Assembly (NCBI GenBank): GCA_016708955.1
Contig: JADJES010000008.1
Span: forward strand, 1-64,000
Reading direction: 5' to 3'
Origin: Nitrosomonas sp.
GTDB taxonomy: Bacteria; Pseudomonadota; Gammaproteobacteria; Burkholderiales; Nitrosomonadaceae
DNA length: 64,000 nucleotides
Shown here: piece after piece, positions 49,864 to 58,699 of the stretch
Layout: each line of letters starts with the position of its first letter
Position numbering within the stretch: the stretch's first letter is position 1
Notes under the pieces: model-generated
What the model was told of the DNA's origin: nothing
Database searches by the model: none
The model's input: only the letters and a program-made list of their open reading frames with translations
Translations under genes and position numbers: made by a program

Positions 49864-52800
49864 ACCACAGCCGCTGAGCCTTGATTTCACAGCGGATAAC
49901 AAACTATCCGGCTTCCGGCTGAAACGGCTGGAAGTATTCAATTGGGGCACGTTCGATCAGCGCGTCTGGACACTGCAACTCGATGGCAAAAACGGTTTAT
50001 TGACCGGTGACATCGGTTCCGGCAAATCGACGCTGGTCGACGCCATCACCACCTTGCTGGTTCCGGCGCAGCGCATCGCCTATAACAAGGCCGCGGGCGC
50101 CAGCAGCAAAGAAAGAACATTGCGCTCCTACGTGCTCGGCTACTACAAATCCGAGCGCAGCGCCATCACCGGCACCGCCAAACCGGTCTCGCTGCGCGAC
50201 CCTAACAGCTTTTCGGTAATTTTGGGCGTGTTTCACAATGCCGGTTACGATCAGACGATTACGCTGGCACAGGTCTTCTGGATCAAGGAAGCACAGGGAC
50301 AGCCGATGCGTTTCTTTGTCGCGGCCGAGCGTGATTTGACCATCACCGCGGATTTTGCGCATTTCGGTTCCGATATCACACAATTGCGCAAAAAACTGCG
50401 CGCAACCGGCGCGGAAATCGAGGACAGCTTCCCAAAATACGGCGCATGGTTCCGCCGCCGCTTTGGCATCGACAACGAACAGGCGCTGGAACTGTTCCAC
50501 CAGACAGTATCGATGAAATCCGTCGGCAATCTGACCGATTTCGTGCGTGGCCACATGCTGGAGCCATTCGATGTCGCGCCGCGCATCCAGGCGCTGATTA
50601 CCCATTTCGACGATCTCAACCGCGCGCATCAGGCGGTGCTGAAAGCGCAACGTCAGGTGGAGATGCTGACGCCGCTGATGGAAAACACCGACAAACACGC
50701 GGCATTGGCCATCGAGATTGACGATTTGCGCCACAATCGCGAAGCATTGCGCGGATATTTTGCGGCTTTGAAACTTGATCTGCTGGGCCAGCGTTTAATG
50801 GATCTGGAACAAGACTGGAACCGGTCTGACGGTCAAATCAGACATTTGCAGGCCCGCCTGCAAGAACAACGCATTCAAGTCGACGAATTGAAGCAAGCCA
50901 TCAGCGACAATGGCGGCGACCGGCTGGAACGGCTGGGCGCCGAAATCAAGAAAAAAGAAGCGCTGCGCGATGCGCGCCGGGCCAAAGCGCAACGTTACCA
51001 GGAATTGACCGCCATACTGGAAGAACCGGCCGCCACGGACAACAGCGGCTTCCTGAATCAGCGCCATCAGTTCAAGCTGTTGCGTGACGAACTGCGCGAC
51101 CGCGATGCGGAGTTGCAAAACGCCTTGACCGAGCACAGTGTCACCTTGCGGCAAGGAAAACAGGAGCATGGCGCGTTACAGACTGAAATCGACAGCTTGA
51201 AACGGCGGCGCAGCAATATCGATGATCAGCAGATTCAAATCCGCGCTGCCTTGTGCGCCGCATTGAACATCGCGGAAGACGACATGCCGTTCGCCGGGGA
51301 ACTGATCCAGGTGCGCGACGAGGAACGCGAATGGGAAGGCGCCGCCGAGCGCCTGCTGCGCAGTTTCGGGTTGTCGCTTTTGGTGCCGGATGCGCATTAC
51401 AAGGCAGTGGCGGATTGGGTCGACCGCCAGCACTTGCGCGCACGGCTGGTCTATTTCCACGTCCGTCCGCGCCGTCAGGCAAACGTACCGGAGCTGCATG
51501 CCGATTCGCTGGCCAGAAAGCTCGCGATCAAACCCGATTCGCCGTTTTACGACTGGCTGGAACGCGAACTGGCGCATCGCTTCGATGTCGCGTGCTGTGC
51601 CACGCACGAGCAATTCTGGCGCGAAACCCGGGCCATCACACGCGCCGGTCAAATCAAGGATCCCACCGGACGGCACGAAAAAGACGACCGGCACGCGATT
51701 TCCGACCGCAGCCGCTACGTGCTGGGCTGGTCGAACAACGCCAAGATTGCCGCACTCGAAACCAGGCAGCGCCAGCTTGAAACACGCTTGAGCGAAGTGG
51801 CCGCCCTCATCGGCAAAATTCAGTCCGTCCGCGCCATGCTGGAAAACCGCCTCAATGCGCTGACACGCCTGGAGGAATTCACGGATTTTGAGGAACTGGA
51901 TTGGCCCGGCGTGGCGGCGGAAATTGCAGCGCTGACGATTGAACGCGATCATTTGGAAGCCGCCTCCGATGTGCTGAAGCAACTGAATGAACGGTTGCAT
52001 GGCGTCATCGATGCGCAAAACACTCTGGATAAGAAACTGGAAGCCGCGAAGGACGATCGCTCCAAAATCGAGCAGCGCCGCAGCGATACGCAAACGCTGC
52101 AACAGCAAACAGCCGCATTATTACCCGCAACGCCGCTGGATGCTGTTTTGCTGCAACAACTGGAAACCCTCCGCGCACAAGCGCCGGGCGAACATTCATT
52201 GACACTGGCGTCGTGCGACAGCCGCGAGCAGGATGTACGCACCTGGCTGCAAAACCGTATCGATTCCAAGGATAAAAGCTTGAAAGACCGGCGCGACAAG
52301 ATCATCCAGGCGATGATGGCGTTCAAGGAGCAATTCAAGCTGGAAACCGCCGAGATCGATGCCAGCATCGAAGCAGCCTTTGAATACCGCAACTTGCTCG
52401 AGCAACTGAACCGTGACGAATTGCCGCGTTTTGTAACGCGCTTCAAGGAATTATTGAACGTCAACACCATCAACGAAATCGCCAACTTCAACGGGCAACT
52501 GGCGCAGCAACGCGAGACCATCAAGGAACGCATCGCACGCATCAACGAATCGCTCACGCAAATCGATTACAACCCAGGGCGCTATATCGTGCTGGAAACC
52601 CAGTTGAGCCAGGATGCCGAAATCCGCGACTTCCAAACCGAATTGCGCGCCTGCACGGAAGGCACCACCACCGGTTTGGAGGACGCGCAGTACTCGGAAG
52701 CAAAGTTTCTGCAAGTCAAAGCCATCATCGACCGTTTCCGCGGGCGCGAAGGCTTGTCGGAGCAGGACCGGCGCTGGACCGCCAAGGTCACCGACGTGCG

Positions 52801-53278
52801 CAACTGGTTTCTGTTTGCCGCCAGCGAGCGCTGGCGCGAGGATCATACCGAACACGAACACTATTCCGATTCCGGCGGCAAATCCGGCGGGCAAAAGGAA
52901 AAACTGGCCTACACCATACTCGCCGCCAGTCTGGCGTATCAATTCGGCCTGGAATGGGGCGCCGTGCGCTCGCGCTCGTTCCGTTTCGTGGTCATCGACG
53001 AGGCATTCGGCCGCGGTTCGGATGAATCGGCGCAGTACGGCTTACGGCTTTTTCAGCAACTCAACTTGCAGTTGCTGATCGTCACACCGCTGCAGAAAAT
53101 TCACATCATCGAACCGTATGTCTCCAGCGTGGGGTTCGTGCACAACGAAGATGGCCGCGCGTCAAAATTGCGCAATCTTTCGATCGAAGAATACCGCGAA
53201 CACAAAGCCGCAATGACCGCACGAACAATTTGGGGGCCTCAAAAATCAAATTCAAGACGGCTTAGACAAAATACCGCA
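49856..53278 (+). CDS. jetC: Wadjet SMC-like ATPase JetC
   Basis: The start is the ATG at 49856 overlapping jetB; the open frame begins earlier but lacks a reason to be used. The protein has about 1140 residues. Walker A GDIGSGKSTLVDAI is near residue 56, long coiled-coil arms occupy the middle (about 270-480 and 640-930) with a hinge-like region near 490-620, the ABC signature SGGKSGGQKEKLAY is near 1005, and Walker B FVVIDEAFGRGSDES is near 1045. JetC extrudes DNA loops using ATP. As written the frame runs straight on into jetD. One extra G in the run at 53232-53236 would end JetC at TAG 53263-53265, which I consider more likely than a true fusion. Confidence 0.92.
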
Positions 53279-54475
53279 ATGAACTGGACTACGCCGCGTG
53301 ACCTGAAAGTACAGCTTTCCCGTCTCTGGGAACGGGGCGAACTATTGCAACCGCTGATTACAAACCATCCGGTTTTTCCTTTGCAACTGAAATTGAAAGG
53401 CCCCGGCTCGGCAGATCTGACCGGACGCTTCGAAGCAGTGCGTGCATGGATCGCCGGACTGACCGCCATGCCGCAGATCCGCATCGAGTGGTGCGAAATC
53501 CGTCATCGCGTGCAAGGATTACAACGCCTGCCCCAATCCGCGTGGATCGACGCGCCGGATAGCGCGTTTGCGCTGCTGGCGAAACAGCGCGAGGTCAGGT
53601 GCTTCGAACAAATCGTGAATGCCACGCGCAACGCACAGCCCGCTTTGCTGCCCTGGCTGGCACGGCGGCCGCTGCAGGCGATCGAGCTGGCCGATCAATG
53701 GCCGCAACTGCTCACCATCGTTTGCTGGCTTGCCGGTCACCCGCGCCCCGGCATTTATCTGCGCCAAGTGGACATTCCCGGCATCCACAGCAAATTTATC
53801 GAAGCGCATCGCACGGTGCTCACCGAACTGCTGGACCATGCGCTGCCTGCCGCGGCAATTACTTCCGGGCGCGCCGGCGTTAACCAATTTGCCGCGCGCT
53901 ATGGTTTTCTGGAAAAACCGGCGCGCATTCATTTCCGCGTGCTCGATGCGCAAATCAAACTGCTGCCGGGGCCGGAACTACCCATCGTGTCACTGGATGA
54001 CCGCAGCTTTGCGCAACTGGAAATTCCAGTACGGCGCGTGTTCATTACCGAGAACGAGGTCAATTTTCTGGCCTTTCCGCCGGTAAGCGGCGCCATCGCC
54101 ATCTTCGGCAGCGGCTACGGCTGGGAAGCGCTGGCACGCGCGCAGTGGCTGATGCAGTGCCCTATTTACTATTGGGGTGACATCGATACGCACGGCTTTG
54201 CCATCCTGAATCAACTGCGCACCCGCTTTGCGCATGTGACTTCATTGCTGATGGATCGCACCACCTTGATGGCGCACCAGGCGCTTTGGGGCGAAGAACC
54301 CGATCCGGTGACGCATGACTTACCCCGGTTGACCGCAGCCGAGCGCGCCTTATTCGATGAATTAAGGGACAACCGCATCCGCAAAGGATTGCGGCTGGAA
54401 CAGGAACGCGTCGGTTTTCATTGGGTGACGGCGGCGGTGGCAGCGATTGCGGCCCGGCATTGCAATGAAGAATAA
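53279..54475 (+). CDS. jetD: Wadjet nuclease JetD (Toprim)
   Basis: The ATG at 53279 opens a family-typical N-terminus (MNWTTPRDLKVQLSRLWERG), giving 398 residues. The N-terminal helical/winged part (DUF3322-like) is followed by a Toprim domain (DUF2220-like). The catalytic Glu is in FITENEVNFLAF near residue 258 and the DxD in YWGDIDTHGFAIL near 300. JetD is the topoisomerase VI-A/Spo11-like subunit that cuts the plasmid once JetABC has reeled it in. It is the last gene of the operon. The reading frame is continuous with jetC. Confidence 0.9.
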   Translation: MNWTTPRDLKVQLSRLWERGELLQPLITNHPVFPLQLKLKGPGSADLTGRFEAVRAWIAGLTAMPQIRIEWCEIRHRVQGLQRLPQSAWIDAPDSAFALLAKQREVRCFEQIVNATRNAQPALLPWLARRPLQAIELADQWPQLLTIVCWLAGHPRPGIYLRQVDIPGIHSKFIEAHRTVLTELLDHALPAAAITSGRAGVNQFAARYGFLEKPARIHFRVLDAQIKLLPGPELPIVSLDDRSFAQLEIPVRRVFITENEVNFLAFPPVSGAIAIFGSGYGWEALARAQWLMQCPIYYWGDIDTHGFAILNQLRTRFAHVTSLLMDRTTLMAHQALWGEEPDPVTHDLPRLTAAERALFDELRDNRIRKGLRLEQERVGFHWVTAAVAAIAARHCNEE

Positions 54476-54625
54476 TATACCGCCTCACAAACTGACTAGC
54501 AGAGCGGGCCGTTGAAGTTTTTAAAACTGGGAAGCGCGTTGTAAATTCATTATCCGGCTACGAGTCTGCCGGACTCCTTGAGCCATAGAAAATTATTCGT
54601 TACAACCAAAATTATTCACTTACGG

Positions 54626-54778
54626 CATGTCGATTATATTTACTACAACCCTTAAAACATGGCTACGTCAGCCGAGCCAAGCGAACGGCCCTATTAGAGC
54701 ATTCATCGGTATATTAGGGCTGGCGTAATTACGAATGGTTGGGTCTGGAGCATTGATAACAAAGGTAAAGCCGGTTGA
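54626..54778 (+). pseudogene. RAYT (REP-associated tyrosine transposase) C-terminal remnant
   Basis: One frame of 51 codons with two internal stops reads HVDYIYYNP, then ERPY, then SIHRYIRAGVITNGW. In RAYT (Y1_Tnp, TnpA_REP) proteins the equivalent stretch is DYIHYNPVKHGYV followed by the WPYSSFHRYV-type motif. The rest of the gene is missing upstream. A REP-like palindromic element of the kind such enzymes mobilise lies 58 bp downstream (54837-54982). Confidence 0.7.
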
Positions 54779-54836
54779 GCGATGAAAGAATTGCTGGGGT
54801 TCGTGGGCTTACTCCAATCTACAGATTAGAAAAGTA

Positions 54837-54982
54837 GGTTGGGCTGACAAAGGAAGCCCAACATTTACCGTTCATCATAAAGAGAAACATTGGTTTTACC
54901 GCATTGATAACCGATGACAATAAGTCAGAAAACATCTTGTTACATTACCGTTTGATGTTGGGATTTCTTCGGCAGCCCAACC
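54837..54982. repeat. REP/MITE-like element, copy 1
   Basis: This 146-bp element has terminal inverted repeats, GGTTGGGCTGACAAAGGAAG at the left and a complement with several mismatches (TTCTTCGGCAGCCCAACC) at the right. Each end is itself a small palindrome (GTTGGGCT...AGCCCAAC). The inner part (ACATTGGTTTTACC...ATCTTGTTACATTACCGTTTG) is shared with copy 2 at 57919-58077. The GTAGGTTGGGCTGA word is a familiar RAYT-associated REP theme. Confidence 0.8.
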
Positions 54983-55028
54983 TCCGGCTATCCATTCCGC
55001 ACAATCTTTATCGGCACTGGTATAACTA

Positions 55029-55073
55029 ATGAAAAAATCCTTCTTTTTCTTTTCTTCTATTGCTTTGATAGGT
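55029..55073 (+). pseudogene. 5' end of an exported-protein gene cut by the IS element
   Basis: ATG AAA AAA TCC begins a signal-peptide-like reading (MKKSFFFFSSIALIG) that ends abruptly at the left end of ISNCY-like copy 2. On the far side of the element the next codons (GGT AGC TAG) give no clear continuation. It is probably the start of a lost lipoprotein or secreted protein gene. Confidence 0.45.
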
Positions 55074-56953
55074 AGTGCCAGCCCGGAAACCCTCTATCCG
55101 AATAAGAAACAACAGGTTGCCCGTAGTTATGGTGATAAAGAATTCTGAAATATTGTGCCAAACTGCTGTTATTAGGTAGTTCTGGTGCATTTTAAAGCAA
55201 AATAACCCCAAACTTCGATTGAAATCGGCGAAAATATCGTTGTCAAAAACAAACTTCGTTCGAGTGGAGCACAAATGCGCGTAGTCCAAAATACACAGAT
55301 GGAATTGGGTGAAATTAATGTATCACAAATCAAATTCGATTTGAGATCCGCGATGACATACCGAAGATACTGCGCGGGTTACAGCACCTGTACATGAACG
55401 AGGAATTGCGCCGGAGCGTTTTGCATTACTGGAAAGTGAAATTGCTCCCAAGGTAGATAAGAGCACAGGCCGTCCTGGCATGACCCTGTGGAGCATACTG
55501 GTTTGTGGCGTATTGCGGCTGGACTTAAATGCTGATTATGGTCGTCTTCACGAACTGGTTAACCAGCATAAAACCTTACGCGAAATGTTGGGACATCATC
55601 TGTATGATGAAGACAAGAAATATGTGTATCAAACCTTGGTGGAGAACGTCAACCTGCTCACACCAGAACTGCTGGACAAAATAAACCAAATCATTGTTGC
55701 GGGAGGGCATGCGCTTGTAAAAAAGGGTGAAGGAGTCCTGCGTGGGCGGTGCGACTCCTTTGTTGTTGAAACCGATGTGCATTTTCCAACCGACATCAAC
55801 TTATTGTGGGATGCCCTGCGCAAAGCGATTACGCTGACGGCGCACTGGTGTGAAAGGCAACAATTAAGCGACTGGCGGCAATATAGCTACAACCTGCGCC
55901 AATTAAAACGACTGATGCGTAGTGCACAGAACAAAAAGCGCAGCGTCGCTAAAGCACGACAAGACAAAATCGACGCACAAGTTACGCAAGCGCACCAGGC
56001 CTATATTGACCAAGCCAGAAGTCACTTAGACAAAATTCAGACCACCCTAACCAAACTGGCCGCGATTGCGTCTACTGAGCTGCTGCAAATGATTGAAATT
56101 GAAGGCTACATCAAACACGCCGAACGCCAAATCGATCAAATTGAGCGTCGTGTCATTAAAGGTGAAGTGATTCCACACGAAGAAAAGTATTCTCCCTATT
56201 TGAGCCGCACACCGAATGGATAAGCAAAGGTAAGGCAGGCGTACCGGTTGAGCTGGGTGTCAAAGTAGCCATCCTGGAAGACCAGCATCAATTCATCTTG
56301 CATCATCACGTGATGGAAAAACAAACCGATGATCAGATTGCAGTATCCATGATCGCAGAAGCTAAAAAACGCTTTCCCAAACTCAACGCCTGTAGCTTCG
56401 ACAAAGGCTTTCATTCACCCGCCAACCAAGCTGAACTGATCCAGCATCTCGACCAGGTCACGCTCCCCAGAAAAGGCAAACTAAGCAAAGAACGTCAAGC
56501 GGTAGAACGAACCGAAGAATTTGTTAAAGCCCGTCATGCACACTCGGCGGTAGAGTCAGCAATCAACGCACTAGAGATACATGGTTTAGACAAATGCCCA
56601 GACCATGGCATCGATGGTTTTAAACGTTATGTTGCACTGGCCATTGTCACCAGGAACATCCGCCGAATGGGTGACATCCTGTGGCAGCAAGATGTGGAAC
56701 GTGCGCGCAAAGCGAAAGAGAAAAGTTTAAGATACCAGCGAACAGCCTAAAATAAATTTTTCATCTAGCGCCCAAAGTACCTGATTGCGAGCAATCAGCG
56801 GCTGGTGCTGGGTAAAAATCGAGTTTTTGTACTACGCCTCCAAAAAATGCAATCGGAAGCTTTTTTGAATGCATATCCTCATTGCATTTTTTCAGGAATG
56901 ATTGAAAATTTAGGTAGCTTGCTGGCAAAAAATGGGGTTTTCGGGCTGACACT
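55074..56953 (+). mobile_element. ISNCY-like insertion sequence, copy 2 (transposase frameshifted)
   Basis: This 1.88-kb element has imperfect terminal inverted repeats AGTGCCAGCCCGGAAACCC / AGTGTCAGCCCGAAAACCCC. The transposase starts at ATG 55275 (MRVVQNTQMELGEINVSQIK). It loses frame near 55348 (ATCCGCG here, ATCCCGCG in copy 1), continues at 55480-56223 (CGVLRLDLNADYGRLHELVN, GRCDSFVVETDVHFPTDINL) and ends in another frame at 56298-56750 (FPKLNACSFDKGFHSPANQA, HSAVESAINALEIHG). Fewer indels than copy 1, so it is younger or better sequenced. A GGT triplet flanks both ends; this may be chance. Confidence 0.8.
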
Positions 56954-57098
56954 GGTAGCTAGTCAGAATTAATAAAATAGGTATAAATCGCCGCAATCTT
57001 ATCACGCACGGCATTCGCAGTAAAAAACGTTGCTCTTCCTTGCGTTGTTTTATTCCACAGCGTAGAGTTATTAACAAATAAGACACTCTAAATCCTAA

Positions 57099-57506
57099 AT
57101 GTATATCAATTTATCCCCCTTAACGAATGCGATAACCCGGTTGACGGAGGGTTGGACGCGCTATCAATCCGATATCCATGACACCCAGATACGCGATGGA
57201 TTGATTCAGCGGTTTGAATTTACCTATGAGCTGTCGCACAAGATGCTCAAACGATACTTGGAATCTTCGTCGGCCAATCCCGACGAATTTGATCAAGCGG
57301 ATTTTCACTATTTAATTCGTTCCGCCAATGAACAAGGATTGTTGTTGGGTGGTTGGCCGCAATGGCGACTGTATCGCGATATGCGCTCAAAAACCAGCCA
57401 TACTTACGATGAAGCAATTGCCCTTGAGGTGGTTAACGCGATTCCGGATTTCCTGAAAGAGGCGCAGTATCTTCATCAGCAATTGAAACAACGCATATCC
57501 GTATGA
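57099..57506 (+). CDS. hepT: HepT-like HEPN ribonuclease toxin (nucleotidyltransferase substrate-binding family)
   Basis: The protein has 135 residues, all helical. It begins LSPLTNAITRLTEGWTRYQ and contains DGLIQRFEFTYELSHKML, typical of the HI0074/HepT family. The HEPN active-site motif RX4HXY is present as RSKTSHTY (Arg 96, His 101, Tyr 103). HepT is an RNase toxin that the MntA partner neutralises by adding AMP groups to the motif Tyr. It overlaps mntA by 4 bases. Confidence 0.88.
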   Translation: MYINLSPLTNAITRLTEGWTRYQSDIHDTQIRDGLIQRFEFTYELSHKMLKRYLESSSANPDEFDQADFHYLIRSANEQGLLLGGWPQWRLYRDMRSKTSHTYDEAIALEVVNAIPDFLKEAQYLHQQLKQRISV

Positions 57507-57820
57507 TTCACCCTCCGATCGATGTGACGGATACCGATTGGCTGATTATCCAAGCCATTTTGCGTGTGCATGTTCCGGATTATACTGTGTGGACTTTTGG
57601 TTCTCGCGCGACGGGAAATGCCAAGAAATTTTCCGATCTGGATTTGGCGATTATCGGCGAACAACCCATGGGGTTGAATCTGAGTTCACGACTGGCCGAA
57701 GCTTTTTCCGAATCAAATTTACCTTACAAGGTAGACTTGGTGGATTGGGCAACGACCAGCGAAGCATTCAAGCAAATCATTGAACGAGACAAGGTCGTTG
57801 TCCAGCAAGGTCTCGCTTAA
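57503..57820 (+). CDS. mntA: MntA-like minimal nucleotidyltransferase antitoxin
   Basis: The protein has 105 residues. It carries the minimal nucleotidyltransferase motif GSX10DXD: GSRATGNAKKFSDLD, starting at residue 33, and a third acidic residue in YKVDLVDW. It should AMPylate or otherwise block the HepT toxin encoded just upstream (ATGA overlap). Its TAA coincides with the stop codon, on the other strand, of the duplicated yggS fragment, so the pair sits exactly against that duplication. Confidence 0.87.
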   Translation: MIHPPIDVTDTDWLIIQAILRVHVPDYTVWTFGSRATGNAKKFSDLDLAIIGEQPMGLNLSSRLAEAFSESNLPYKVDLVDWATTSEAFKQIIERDKVVVQQGLA

Positions 57821-57917
57821 CCCAACCCTGGCCAGTAATGACTATCCGGCAACGGCCGTTTGCCGGAAATCGCCTGTCCGACTCGAACCACGGCAGCGCC
57901 TCCCCGATCACCGGAAA
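57817..57917 (-). pseudogene. Duplicated, diverged 3' end of yggS
   Basis: On the minus strand the text reads AAVVRVGQAISGKRPLPDSHYWPGLG and then a stop, matching the last 28 or so residues of the intact yggS at 60521 (VVRVGQAIFGKRPLPD...). The nucleotide match is clearly imperfect, so this is a diverged copy and not a recent duplication. It is cut on its inner side by the REP-like element at 57919. Confidence 0.85.
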
Positions 57918-57918
57918 A

Positions 57919-58077
57919 GGTTGGGCTGACAAAGGAAGCCCAACCTTTTCCGTTCACCATAAGGAGACACATAGAGCTACATTGGTTTTATCGTACTGAT
58001 AACCGATGACAACACGTCCGCAAAAAACATCTTGTTTCATTATCGTTTGGTGTTGGGCTTCCTTTGTCAGCCCAACC
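57919..58077. repeat. REP/MITE-like element, copy 2
   Basis: The 159-bp element has perfect 26-bp terminal inverted repeats: it opens GGTTGGGCTGACAAAGGAAG and ends with the exact complement, CTTCCTTTGTCAGCCCAACC. The interior matches copy 1 at 54837-54982 (TTGGTTTTATCGTACTGATAACCGATGACAA region). It lies precisely between the yggS fragment and a truncated attC-like sequence. Confidence 0.85.
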
Positions 58078-58111
58078 GCGCTAACCTTAATCATTAGGCA
58101 TCACTCGTTAA
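58078..58111 (-). other. Truncated attC-like site
   Basis: Directly after the stop codon of the next gene (minus strand) lies TTAACGAGTGATGCC...TAAGGTTAGCG. It shares TAACGAGT and TAAGGTTAG with the left part of the fuller attC-like site at 58605-58696. The REP-like element begins immediately after it, so the rest of the site is missing. Confidence 0.45.
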
Positions 58112-58594
58112 TCAGTGAGAGCATCTTTCAGTCAACGCTTTAGCCGCACGCAGGTGATTCTTGTACGCCTCGTTGAATGGCGACGGATTCCAGTTAGCAA
58201 TGAATGCCTTCTCGTCCTTCATGCGCGCAATGCGCTGATTATGTATGAACTCAAGCATCGGAGAGAATGCCTCTTGAACGTCGAGCACTTCCTTTGAAAG
58301 TTCCGGAAAGTGAAGCGCCTGGAGCATGCGAATCTCATTTAGCGGAGCTGGTTCGTCGTGGTCTTCATTCTTGAAAATCAGTTTGTTCTGCTTTCCGGTT
58401 ACCCACTGCTCGTGTGCATACAGGGCCTTGACTAGTGATTCGAGTCGTTCCCTTCGAACCTTCTTACGGTCACGCGAGTCGGAGAGTCGGTGAATGGCGA
58501 TTTGGCTCGCCAGGCCGCCAGCGATGGCAAGGACGCCGCCGATAATGACCGGAAGTACATTCGCGAATTGCACGGTAAGGCTAACGTCTGCCAT
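58112..58594 (-). CDS. Unrecognised single-span membrane protein, probable gene-cassette product
   Basis: The protein has 160 residues. One hydrophobic segment (VLPVIIGGVLAIAGGLASQIA, about residues 13-33) is followed by a charged, helical cytoplasmic part (DRKKVRRERLESLVKALYAHEQWV). Proteins of this general shape occur often in integron cassettes, but I do not recognise a family. The ATG is 11 bases after the GTTAGGC core of an attC-like site, and the stop abuts another attC-like piece. That is exactly how a one-gene cassette is laid out. Confidence 0.7.
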   Translation of the reverse strand: MADVSLTVQFANVLPVIIGGVLAIAGGLASQIAIHRLSDSRDRKKVRRERLESLVKALYAHEQWVTGKQNKLIFKNEDHDEPAPLNEIRMLQALHFPELSKEVLDVQEAFSPMLEFIHNQRIARMKDEKAFIANWNPSPFNEAYKNHLRAAKALTERCSH

Positions 58595-58604
58595 GTGATG
58601 CGAT

Positions 58605-58696
58605 GCCTAACGCCCAGGTTAACCGGCGGCAATGCGAAGCATTGACGTCCGAGTTGAACCTCCAGTAGCACGACCTAACCTTACTCGTTAGAAATT
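58605..58696 (-). other. attC-like integron recombination site
   Basis: Read on the minus strand the site opens CTAACGAG and closes GGGCGTTAGGC (core GTTAGGC, fits GTTRRRY). Between them AGGTTCAACTCGGACGTCAATGC pairs with GCATTGCCGCCGGTTAACCT (58616-58661) around a TTC loop. Extra unpaired bases lie on one arm only, which is the feature that orients attC hairpins. It begins three bases after the restored stop of the FRG gene. The outer arm is longer than usual, so the exact outer boundary is uncertain. Confidence 0.65.
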
Positions 58697-58699
58697 CAC

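Noticed and set aside
49997..52942. Several long antisense frames opposite jetC (up to 310 codons)
   Set aside because: They lie wholly within jetC, lack ribosome binding sites and family motifs, and are expected by-products of its GC-rich codon use.
55067..56960. GGT on both sides of ISNCY-like copy 2 as a target-site duplication
   Set aside because: Three bases are too few to exclude chance and copy 1 shows no matching repeat.
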